A DNA stretch of 64,000 bases from Trileptium ribeirensis (Eukaryota > Nematoda > Enoplea > Enoplida > Thoracostomopsidae): assembly GCA_030248225.1 (NCBI GenBank), contig JASANE010016076.1:1-64000 (forward strand). Direction: 5' to 3'. Made by a program: the position numbers and the translations under genes. How positions within the stretch are numbered: position 1 is the first letter of the stretch; every line of letters begins with the position of its first letter. The notes beneath the pieces are model-generated. The model was not told the origin of the DNA. It saw only the letters and a list, made by a program, of their open reading frames with translations, and made no database searches. Below are positions 1 to 8,599 of this stretch, one piece after another.

Positions 1-811
1 GTGGCGCGACTTTCGGCAGTGTCCAACCTACCCCACGTGCTTCAAACTCATCTAGCTTCTTAACCAGTTCGGTAAAAATATTAGTCAATTCCTGGTCATA
101 ATTTGAACCAGGTAATAATGTGCGTGTCTTTATATTTATATGTACATCGAGGGTATCCCCATCTAATTTTTCCATTTGCACTTGTACACTAATCCATAAT
201 TTAATACCGCGATACTTGCTTTTGTTGAGCACATTCAAAAAAAGCTCACGGCTATCATTACAAAAAGCAAACATATCATTAAATTCAGTCTTGGGCACTA
301 AATAATAACTTTTCAAATAGCCTTTCATCGCCTTTATCCATTTCTTCAATCTAATTGTCTCTGTCTCATCCACTGTTGTTCCAATCTTCATTTTCATTTC
401 TTTATGCACAGGCTGTTTTTGTTGCAAATGTTGTTGCTCCATCTGTTGTTGTTGCTCTACTACTGCCTGTTGCTGCTCAACCATTTGCACTTGTTGCTGC
501 AGCTCCTGTAGTTGCTGTTGCAGCTGTCGTTCTTGCTGCTTTAAACGTTGCAGCTTTAGGTTGTTGGTAATATATGGATGTTGGAACTTGGGTGCTTGTG
601 GTGGTAATAGTTCATGTGGTGGTGGTTGTAATACGGGCGGTGGCAATCTCTGGTGGTATCGTCTATGTCGCATCATCGAGTCCTTCCGGTTAAATTCACG
701 ACCACAAAAATCACAGTTAAAATGTACATTAGCGTGCATACTTTTGTTGTGCCGTACTAAATGGTCTTTGGACGAAAAGTGTAATTTACATCTATTACAA
801 GTAAATGCCAT
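1..811 (-). CDS. C2H2 zinc-finger protein, N-terminal part, cut by window edge (Maverick/adintovirus-like)
   Basis: An open frame runs leftwards from ATG at 811 to the window edge, at least 270 codons without a stop. Residues 5-26 form one C2H2 finger (C5, C8, H21, H26) and residues 33-53 a second (C33, C36, H49, H53). A proline-rich linker and a glutamine-rich, probably coiled stretch (about residues 95-165) follow. The rest is a folded alpha/beta segment ending in a GxGWxL motif. In invertebrate genomes this finger plus GxGWxL arrangement is, from memory, found in long proteins associated with protein-primed family B DNA polymerases of Maverick/adintovirus-like elements; that link is inference, because any polymerase part would lie outside the window. 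The fingers suggest nucleic-acid binding. The frame is undamaged, unlike most coding traces here. A cellular zinc-finger gene is the alternative. Confidence 0.6.
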   Translation of the reverse strand, partial: MAFTCNRCKLHFSSKDHLVRHNKSMHANVHFNCDFCGREFNRKDSMMRHRRYHQRLPPPVLQPPPHELLPPQAPKFQHPYITNNLKLQRLKQQERQLQQQLQELQQQVQMVEQQQAVVEQQQQMEQQHLQQKQPVHKEMKMKIGTTVDETETIRLKKWIKAMKGYLKSYYLVPKTEFNDMFAFCNDSRELFLNVLNKSKYRGIKLWISVQVQMEKLDGDTLDVHINIKTRTLLPGSNYDQELTNIFTELVKKLDEFEARGVGWTLPKVAP

Positions 812-890
812 ATCGTTAAATTATTTAAAAAAAACTAAATAACTTCGGAGCGCAAAATTAAATCGGCAAATTCTATCATCGTCAAATCAA

Positions 891-927
891 ACTGAATTGC
901 TTTTAAAGATTTCTGCCGGTATTTATA
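891..927 (-). promoter_or_regulatory. Core promoter of the left-edge zinc-finger gene
   Basis: On the minus strand a TATAAATA box begins at 927 and a TCAGT initiator lies at 895-891, putting the predicted start near 893, about 34 bases downstream of the box and about 80 bases upstream of the ATG at 811. This TATA plus TCAGT pairing is typical of arthropod RNA polymerase II promoters. It faces away from the promoter near 1,341. Confidence 0.5.
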
Positions 928-1340
928 CTTTTTCCTCAGTCTAATACTCGTCGCTGATTGGCTGATTGGAAATCACATGCTCGTCGTTGATTGGTTAATT
1001 TTCCACTAAAATGACATTGATTAATGGCTTTTTGCAAAACCTCGCGGTGGTCGGTAAGCTGGTTTTCCCGAAGCTTTTTATACAGACTGGATTTTACCAA
1101 AAATTGCTTAAAGTTTTCCATACATTTGCTATGTTAATACATGTATTTTCACGTTAAATTGAATTTTTTGTTAATGATAATACACATAAACTTAAAACAC
1201 ATAAACATACACATGTAAACATAACACATAAAACACATGTACACATACACATGTACATATTATGTTGTACACATTAATTTGTTTCACCACTTCAGTCTTG
1301 TTTTTCCATCGTAGAGTTAGGTCGGTTGTGCTCTCAAAAG

Positions 1341-1375
1341 TATAAAAGGATGTGAAATCAGAAATCAAATCAGTT
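1341..1375 (+). promoter_or_regulatory. Core promoter of the HPSQ-motif gene
   Basis: TATAAAAGG at 1341-1349 is followed by a TCAGTT initiator at 1370-1375. The A of the initiator (1372) is 31 bases from the first T of the box, the usual spacing. The first ATG follows at 1413, giving a short 5' leader of about 40 bases. Confidence 0.6.
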
Positions 1376-1412
1376 TTGAACTTTTCTTTCAAACAGTTTG
1401 GTGACCTAATTT

Positions 1413-2776
1413 ATGCGCTCTATGGCTACAACATTTGCCTTAACAAAGGAGGCAATGGCTTTGATGGAGCTGAATGAAAAGGACTTTTGCAAAGTTATGG
1501 AAGAAGTGGCGAAGTCAGTGGTGGGAGAGCAGCATGTGGATTTGGTGATTGAAGGGCTGCGCGACAAATACCGTCAACACTGCCTTGGATGCTACTACGA
1601 GCACCCTAGCCAGTCGCACCATATGAGATTTGGTGGATGCTTGAGTGACAGTAACAGGAACTTTAGCAGAGTTGATGTGGTGGTTTTGTGTGAAGAAATT
1701 GGTGTACCATACAGTGAAGAATTGTATAACATTGTTAAATGTAAGTATTATTTCTTTGTATAATACACAACACACAGCACCATTGTTAGAATATGTGGTG
1801 CAAAAAATAGTGTTGATGTAATAAAAAAATGCATGTAACCCACCTCTACTACTTTTTCGATTGGTAGTAGAGCCGGTCCAAAGTCCGGATATAATTGGTG
1901 ATGGCATGTATTAGCCCAGAACCACCATTTTTTCCAGTACTTGCGGAACCACATCTTTTTGTACTACTTACCCATTTTTTCTACTACTGACAGAACCACC
2001 ACTGTTTTCTACTACTTACAGATAGTACTAAGTTACAGAACCACGACTGCTACACTAGTTTCCAGAGCTATAACATTTTCTAAGTGCTCTTTCTAACACT
2101 TACATTACCAGCGCTAAACAGTTGTACTACTACTGGCTACGTAGACTGCTATACTTATATATACATACTTCCAAATGATCAGATTCTGCAAGTAGATCAA
2201 ACGTATTAGGTGGTGTGAATCCTTAGGAGCTGGAGCGCGTTACTTTTGCTTAGACATAATCAGAAGCAGAATTTTTATGTGCATAAGCTGGGGGACGTTT
2301 TAAGTCGTGAACCCCAAACACGACAGGCTTTAACTTTGCTTTAACTTTGCTTATACACATGAAAATTCATTGGACAACTTTACTGTAAATGGCACTTACG
2401 CACCATATGTTGCAACTGACTGAATTTTTTATGTGCATAAGCTGGGGGACGTATTAAGTCGTGAACCCCAAACACGACGGGCCGAAGCCCTTAACTTTGC
2501 TTGTGCACATGAAAACTCGTTGTTCAAATTTACTGTACTTAATAGAACACAATGACACCTGCGCACGGTATATAACATCTGTGAAATTTCATAAACACCT
2601 GTATGAAAAACAGAGTGGCCGGGACAAAGCAGTTTTTTTATAGTGCGAAAGTGTCATTGTGGGATCCTGACATCTCCATATGCCTCCCACCCACCTGTGT
2701 CTTACGCCTTAATGTTTACTGTGCTTTATTTACAGCATGTGGATCGCCCTTGAGAGGGCGGTTGGGATGCTCATAG
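1413..2776 (+). CDS. Small protein with Cys/His HPSQ motif, probably two exons
   Basis: The first exon starts at ATG 1413 (a second in-frame ATG is at 1425) and reads to a strong donor, GTAAGT at 1741. Residues 54-70 hold a dense Cys/His motif: C57, C60, then HPSQ starting at H64 and further histidines at 69-70. This suggests a small metal-binding fold. If splicing uses the acceptor ending at 2735, the second exon adds 13 short codons and stops at TAG 2774-2776, giving about 122 residues. Unspliced, the frame ends at 1763. I recall similar CxxC...HPSQ small proteins beside polymerase genes in Maverick-like elements, but cannot confirm the family. The gene is divergent from the zinc-finger gene at 811. 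Confidence 0.5.
1741..2735 (+). other. Putative intron holding two folded repeats
   Basis: The segment runs from GTAAGT to a pyrimidine-rich TTTATTTACAG. No coding trace is evident. Its right half contains the duplicated folded repeat at 2277-2510. Splicing is inferred from site strength only. Confidence 0.4.
2277..2556 (+). repeat. Two tandem copies of a folded (possible pseudoknot) repeat
   Basis: Two copies lie 154 bases apart (from 2277 and from 2431). Each has an outer stem of about 12 pairs: ATGTGCATAAGC at 2277-2288 with 2349-2360, and at 2431-2442 with 2499-2510. Inside, GTCGTG and CACGAC pair around the loop AACCCCAAA (2304-2324 and 2458-2478). The loop CCCC can pair with an upstream GGGGG (2290-2294; 2444-2448). 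The second copy also has a GGGC/GCCC hairpin. Flanking bases are similar too, so this is a tandem duplication of roughly 130-155 bases. Confidence 0.65.
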
Positions 2777-2826
2777 CCATCGCGGCACTACATGGAAGGA
2801 AGTAGTTAGTAATATGTGTATTTCAT

Positions 2827-3123
2827 TTGACGCCGACATACTTCCTTTCATGTAGTGCAAATGATGGCTGTAACGACATGGGTACCATCTGCGACGACAC
2901 CCACAATTTTTCCCGGTCGACCGTCGATCCCTCGGATCCCGACGCTGTGCTTGAACTCATAGTAGAAAATTTTATAAAGCCCGGAATTAAACCCATAACC
3001 ACGTTTAAGTGCGGTCTCTATATTTTCTTCCCAGCCCGGGTAAAACCAGCTTCGTCCCACTGGGGCATTGGGGTTAGTATGGGTTTCTACGAAGTGTTTG
3101 GAGAAGGAAATTGGCATTTTTGA
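2827..3123 (+). CDS. Hypothetical ORF, 98 residues
   Basis: This open frame starts with an ACG-preceded ATG-like region and ends at TGA 3121. I do not recognise it. It has an acidic first half (several Asp pairs) and a hydrophobic, Trp-containing C-terminus. An overlapping minus-strand frame (3117-2848) of 89 residues is about as open, so the coding strand is uncertain. It lies between the HPSQ gene and the proline-rich ORF, which fits a small viral-type gene cluster, but conservation could not be tested. Confidence 0.25.
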   Translation: MTPTYFLSCSANDGCNDMGTICDDTHNFSRSTVDPSDPDAVLELIVENFIKPGIKPITTFKCGLYIFFPARVKPASSHWGIGVSMGFYEVFGEGNWHF

Positions 3124-3486
3124 GTCGAGAACTTGAGTTTGTTTTAGCTAAAGTGGTGACTTTTCAGCTTTGCAATCAGTTTATATAGAGCTGATTTTAA
3201 AAGATGATCATCGTGATTGGATATAAAATCTTGCATTTTGATAAGCTAAAGAAAAACTTTTAATTGGATGTTATAATCTGGAAAACAATAAAAGTGGGTG
3301 GGGATAAAATTAAAAATGGGTAAAAGTAAATAATTGGGTAATTTTTTAATTGGAAAACAATAGATATTAAAATGGGTGGAGACAAGTGCTGGACATTACA
3401 GCAAATAAAATTAAAACAGATTACGGTAAAATAAGGATATCCAAATTTTAAAGTTGTAAAATCACTTTTCCAAAACGTTGATCAAA

Positions 3487-3762
3487 ATGTCGCGCAAAAT
3501 CACAGCTGCTGAACAAAAAGGGTACTCTATGCAAGCAATGAAAAAAGCTTGCATAGAGGTACGCCCGATTTCGCAAAAGCCTCCATCGTTTTTAACAACC
3601 CCAAAAATTAAGCTGCCTCCCCCAGTACTACAACCCCCTAAATCAAATGGCCCGGTTCTACCTCCACCCCAGTTTATCCATCCCAAAACTCGGCCGAAAC
3701 TACCACCGAGCAAGGCCTTCAAACCGAAGACTCAATATTCCCGCAAAAATTCCCAGTTTTAA
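3487..3762 (+). CDS. Hypothetical basic, proline-rich protein, 91 residues
   Basis: An ATG at 3487 opens 91 codons ending at TAA 3760-3762. The N-terminus is basic and helical-looking; the middle repeats Pro-Pro-containing segments (LPPP, LPPS), and the end is lysine/arginine rich. No family is recognised. The basic, proline-rich composition would suit a DNA-binding core or structural protein of the putative Maverick-like element, which is only inference. A 29-codon basic ORF follows one base after the stop. Confidence 0.35.
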   Translation: MSRKITAAEQKGYSMQAMKKACIEVRPISQKPPSFLTTPKIKLPPPVLQPPKSNGPVLPPPQFIHPKTRPKLPPSKAFKPKTQYSRKNSQF

Positions 3763-3763
3763 C

Positions 3764-3853
3764 ATGAATTGGCAAGCCTCCCGACGAGAGTATACTCGTC
3801 GCGTGAGCGTCCGTTTGTTTCGCAGGCGCTCCGAAGGCTGCAGTAAGCCTTAA
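3764..3853 (+). CDS. Very small arginine-rich ORF, 29 residues
   Basis: ATG 3764 opens 29 codons ending at TAA 3851-3853, directly after the proline-rich ORF. About a quarter of its residues are arginine. Small arginine-rich core peptides exist in adenovirus-like and adintovirus-like genomes; similarity here is by composition only. A chance ORF is quite possible. Confidence 0.2.
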   Translation: MNWQASRREYTRRVSVRLFRRRSEGCSKP

Positions 3854-3859
3854 GCCTGG

Positions 3860-4154
3860 TTTCCATTGAAAGTTATCCTCGGAGAGCTTGTGTTTTCACG
3901 GGTCCGCTGTATGGAGACTTGGCAACGTGGGGGTGTTGGGTACTCCATACCACGTGAAAACGCTTGATTCTGTGGGGAATAACTTTCAGTGGGAATATAT
4001 CCCAACCGCCCTCTTAAGGGCGACATACATGTAGGCGAACTCCAACTAGGTGTCCCTCCCTCACCCTCTAAGAGGTCGCTAGGTAACCCCCTACATGTAT
4101 GTAAACCACCGTTCCCAGGTGGCAAGGCTGGGAATACCTCTAAATATTTAGAGG
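3860..4154. repeat. Hairpin-dense terminal-like region
   Basis: A long imperfect inverted repeat spans 3860-4000, with matching arms around AAAGTTAT/ATAACTTT and GTTTTCACG/CGTGAAAAC and the perfect pair GTATGGAG/CTCCATAC (3909-3916 with 3942-3949). Then come ACATACATGTAGG at 4023-4035 pairing perfectly with 4090-4102, TTCCCA/TGGGAA around 4112-4135, and the perfect 18-base palindrome CCTCTAAATATTTAGAGG at 4137-4154. No ORF here is convincing. Confidence 0.6.
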
Positions 4155-4170
4155 TTAGCTGGTGAGCCAA

Positions 4171-5250
4171 TACATGTATCCAAACTTCATTTATTGCAGC
4201 TTAGAAAGTTTAATATCACACCGTAAATGCTCCCTGAAATACAAGTTTGTACATTTTGCTTTTGCCTATCACAGACACTCCCTTGTTTTCCTTCAATAAA
4301 TGCCTAATAAGCCTAGTTTTATGTAATCGTGTAACATCTTTTTACAGAGCACGCACCATAGCGTCACGGGTATCAAATTAAACTTAGCATTGCCAAACTT
4401 AATGTGAAAAAAGTTAAGGTGCCTGAAACTTAAAACGATGGGTTTAAGCGCACCCTGTTTAGATTGACGTATATCGAGTTACAGCAAACGGGCCCATTAT
4501 AATTTTTATTGTAAACAAAATTATTACGCGCATTGTGAAACTTTCCCAGCAATGAGTGGTCAAGTGATCTAAATATATTTTTCCTAATAACAAGGACAGC
4601 AGGAGCTTCGGTAATATTAATTTAGCCCACACCAAACTCTTATATGATGATTATCTCACAAATGTGTGTTGCTGATTCTACATATTCGAAGTTTGCAAAT
4701 AACGGGCTAAATCAAAACATTTTATCATTAAAATCAGAATGAGAATTAAATTCTTCAAGAAATGCGCACCCTGTAATTGAATCCTATCTCGTGTGATAAA
4801 ACTGAAGCTGTTTGCATTTATATTATGATCAAAATACAAAGATTTTATCACTAAAGCACGTATCTTCTCAAGCATATCGGTTATCGGTAACTGGACACCA
4901 TATATATATAATTACATAAATGCCAACCAGCATTAAATTAAAATCCTAATTTAATCATGATTATTTTCGAAATTCAATACTAAAAAGATATATGCACCAG
5001 CTATAGATCACGAAATAATTGCTATGAAATGTGCAATATTATCAATTATTGTGTATACAGAGGTCCTGCAGCTGCTGTTTTGTTAAATGAATGTTCACAA
5101 TCGAAAATTTATACAGCGTTTTATGTGATAATGTAAAAATGGAAGGTAATTACTGCAAAATTCAGTAAAAATTGCACGCGGTGAGAGTAAAAATGCAGCA
5201 ATCACCTCAAAACTAATGTGGATATTGTAAAAGCACACTGTTCAGCCCAC
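4171..5250. other. AT-rich non-coding stretch
   Basis: No gene, tandem repeat or transposon end was recognised. The one open frame (minus, 4875-4678) has no recognisable features. Confidence 0.4.
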
Positions 5251-5254
5251 ATGC

Positions 5255-5550
5255 AGAATGATGAGACACCCCATACAGTATAGTAACATCCACAAACATG
5301 GGTGTGTCCAAAGCCCTAACATCCACAGTACAGTAACATGCACTGTACAGTAAAATCCACCCACAATACAGTAACATGTGTGATAAAGTAACATCCGCAG
5401 TAGAGTAACATGCACTGTACAGTAAAATCCACCCACAATACAGTAACACCCACAATACAGTAACACCCACCCACAATACAGTAACACCCACCCACAATAC
5501 AGTAAAATCCACCCACAATACAGTAACACCCATACCCACTGTGGGTGTGG
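5255..5550. repeat. Minisatellite of CCACAATACAGTAA units
   Basis: More than a dozen short units of roughly 18-26 bases built on ACCCACAATACAGTAACA are arrayed head to tail, some with ACTGTACAGT palindromic variants. The three overlapping minus-strand open frames here (5213-5595) are by-products of the repeat and are not annotated as genes. Confidence 0.85.
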
Positions 5551-6679
5551 GTGGGCCCAAAGCCCCATTTTTTCACTACTTACGTGTGTATTCATTGGCT
5601 TACATCATTGACTTTTGGGACTAGATTATTACGTATCGCCGATTTCGTTCCAGACATTGTACTGTTATTCCATTGATAGACTATCTCCTGGTCGATTGTT
5701 TGACTCAAAACGCTGCCATAATCTGCACGATTCGCGTACCATTCGTGACGTTATCTGCGATGACGTCCAGGGTAACACAACTACGGGACATTGTCGTTTA
5801 TCGACCCATTGAGTGACCGAGTTCAGATTATTATTGTTGGAAGCGAGCCCGTGTTGTGTATGACATGGTTTCCAAGTAACTGTGTCGATTGGTCATCACG
5901 AGCCACATCAATCAAGCTACTATTGGATTGGCGCCGACCGAGTGTTACGAAGAGAGCACTAATCACGAACTGTAGTGAACTTTCTGGGATCAAGCTGAGT
6001 AATGGTCAGTAACTGTTTTATTGTGTATGAAAATTTTATAAATTGTACATAGATTCATTTGCAAAGAGTGACAAAGTTGTATTGGTCAAAGTAGTGGCGT
6101 ATAGTTAATGCCGGTAATTTGGCGCCTAACCGTTTTGGTTTGAATAGCCCGTACCTCCAGAGGTAATTTAGACCTTTTCTGGCCCACAGACCTTAAAATT
6201 CTTCCTCAATATAGTTAGTGGAGCCAATCGGCTAGACTGTTGCGGTTAATGACCTAGGTTCACACGGTAGTCAACGTATTCAGGAGATTGATCTAATTTC
6301 GCCCCAGGTCATAATCGACTTAAATTTTTCGACTAGATCAGTCAGAAATTGCTTGTTGCGTTAGATAAAATTGCAGTGCTGATTTAATAGTGTAGTAGAG
6401 TAAAGACATCATCGGGGTTGAAAGACCACGGTAGCGTGAGAACAATCAAACTAAGCTTGCGTAGCGAAAAGTTTACACTTCCAGTCACATACATAAGGCG
6501 TAGGTGCACAAATATTGTAGCGAAATCTGAAGCTTGCTTGACAGTAGACCTTCCGCCATTAACGTGAACACATATATTTCGCTCTATATATTTATCATCA
6601 GTGCCCTGGTCAGGCTTGGAATACGGAAGCCCCACATTAACAACAAACAAGGGATCATAAATAACGTCGGAATTAAAAT
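5551..6679 (+). other. Region upstream of Gypsy gag (expected LTR/leader)
   Basis: This segment should hold the 5' LTR and leader of the element that follows. I could not match it by eye to sequence downstream of 18,440, so no LTR pair is called. TGGCGCCGACCGAGTG near 5,930 looks like a primer-binding site by form (TGGCGCC start), but the matching tRNA is not recognised. Confidence 0.25.
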
Positions 6680-8422
6680 ATGTCTGTACCAGCGAGCGCA
6701 AATAATACGCCGACTAGCGGCACATCAGGACAAAATAATATAGGAAGTGTCGCGGCCACTACGGCTGGTAGCACAAATGGACCCGTTCTTACCGTAAACA
6801 GAGACCCGCTAGTAGCAATCCTACAGCAGCTAACGCAGCGGACCACCGCTACGACGCCTATAATACAAGTATGGGACATTCCGTCGTTTTCAGGAGCTGA
6901 CGGACAGGACTTCGAAGCCTAGTTAACTACCTATGACAACCTGACGGATGCGAATGGATGGACTTTAGACCAGAAACTCATCTGCTTCCCCACTGTATTA
7001 AAAAGAGAAGCACTTAAGATCTACGAAAGTTTCCCTGACTGCCAGAAACAAACGTACGAAGCCCTTTGCTCAAACATGCGTTTCATGTACTCTTCCTCGT
7101 AGCGAGATGAGGACGCACTAACCACGTTACAAATGCGCATACAGGTAGACTGGGAGTCTGTCGCTATGTACGAACTAGACCTCCAAAATTTAGTGGACAA
7201 AGCATTCCCGGAGGTTGAAGACGAACAACGTGAAGTTACGCTACTACAGAAGTTTCTGCGACAAGGACTTACAAAAGAACTGAAATCTGGCGTAATAGGG
7301 AAAACTTATCCATCTTTCAAACACATGATGGATAAGCTTAAGTTTAAGGAAGAAGCCCTAGTAGCGTAACAAAAGGAGGTGATAGGAATACCGTTTCGTA
7401 AAAGCAGCCGGTCTAAAACAGTAAATTGCATTTTACAGGGAAGCGAAAACAACAAACTAGTGGATCAGATCCGCCAAGCATTAGAATTAGAACAAGCGCA
7501 CCACGGCCGGCAGCGATGCTACTATCGCTCGGCTTATAGATCTGCTAGATAAGTGTGCCGAACAACACCAACTAAACGCGATAATGCAGAATAACGGAAC
7601 ACCGTCGCTAGGCGTTACTGCGATACCATCAGCTACGCCAGTAGGAAATCAGTGTTTCCGATGTGGTTATTTCGGGCATTTCGCCAGAGAATGTTCGTAT
7701 TTCCGAATGGATGTGTATGACCCATTGTAAAATGAATATACACGCTTAGCCACGCGAGCAGCGCCTAATTACATGCCCAATGCACCACCACCATCCGCTA
7801 GCGAGTATGCTAGGCCACCATCGCAGTAAAACAATCGCTCTCTGTATCGGGTAGTTGTACCTGGAGGTGGATGACGATATTCACGACGCGATGATTGGAA
7901 CAATACGGTAATCAGCGTGGGTACACCGGCTATGGGCAACAAGGATATTATCGACCCGAGCCTTAAACCTATACATATGGAAATGGCGGTCAGACCGAAT
8001 ATTACAATAGATCCCGCGGACGTAGTACGAACGGGTGCAACCAGCGAAACAACGGTTAAAACGCAACGTTCGATCGACGTTATGCCGGACCACCCCAACA
8101 ATTGGCGGTAGAAGCAGTACCGTTTCGACCGCGTACGTCCAGCAACGGTTGGAATAATGCAAATCAATTGGGAGCAGTGCCTCGAAATAGACCTGCGCAG
8201 ACACCAATAAATAACAACGATCGAGTTGACCGTCGTAATGCAGGCGTAATGCCAGTGACAAGAGCAGCAGATCCTGGCCTAGCACACCGCTCAGATGTCA
8301 TGCGGCATGAGATGACTACGCTAGAAGAACGCGCAGGAGCTGGCTTAGGCATCCGTTCGGCACAAATCAACATGATGGTTACTGAGGATAAGATAAGGCA
8401 TGCACAGGATCCCAAAATTTGA
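6680..8422 (+). pseudogene. Gag-like region with CCHC zinc knuckle, broken
   Basis: An ATG at 6680 opens a Ser/Thr/Asn-rich N-terminus leading into a capsid-like helical segment. One frame continues through TAG 6920, TAG 7100 and TAA 7367 to about 7555, then shifts. A CX2CX4HX4C knuckle lies at 7653-7694, the nucleic-acid-binding signature of nucleocapsid. Arg/Asn-rich sequence with further stops follows to 8422. The stops sit where a single C-to-T or G-to-A change from Gln or Trp codons would make them. Nucleocapsid knuckle and downstream RT make the gag identity secure; exact ends are uncertain. Confidence 0.75.
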
Positions 8423-8599
8423 AGCGTAGTATGAATATCCCAATGAAATCTAAACAGAACCAGGTTCATACCTAGTAAACTTGTTGCAAACAAGTAGGGA
8501 TACACCACGAAAATGGTAACGAGCGATCGGGTCGCGGCGTGGCAACACAGCAGACCAAACAGATGAAAACACTTGAATACGGAGAATTCAGATACAGCA

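Noticed and set aside
5213..5595. Three overlapping minus-strand ORFs of 86-117 residues
   Set aside because: They translate the minisatellite in three frames; the Cys/Val/Trp repeats are by-products of the DNA repeat.
5925..5950. Primer-binding site of the Gypsy element
   Set aside because: TGGCGCCGACC has the right form, but no LTR end precedes it and no downstream LTR match was seen.
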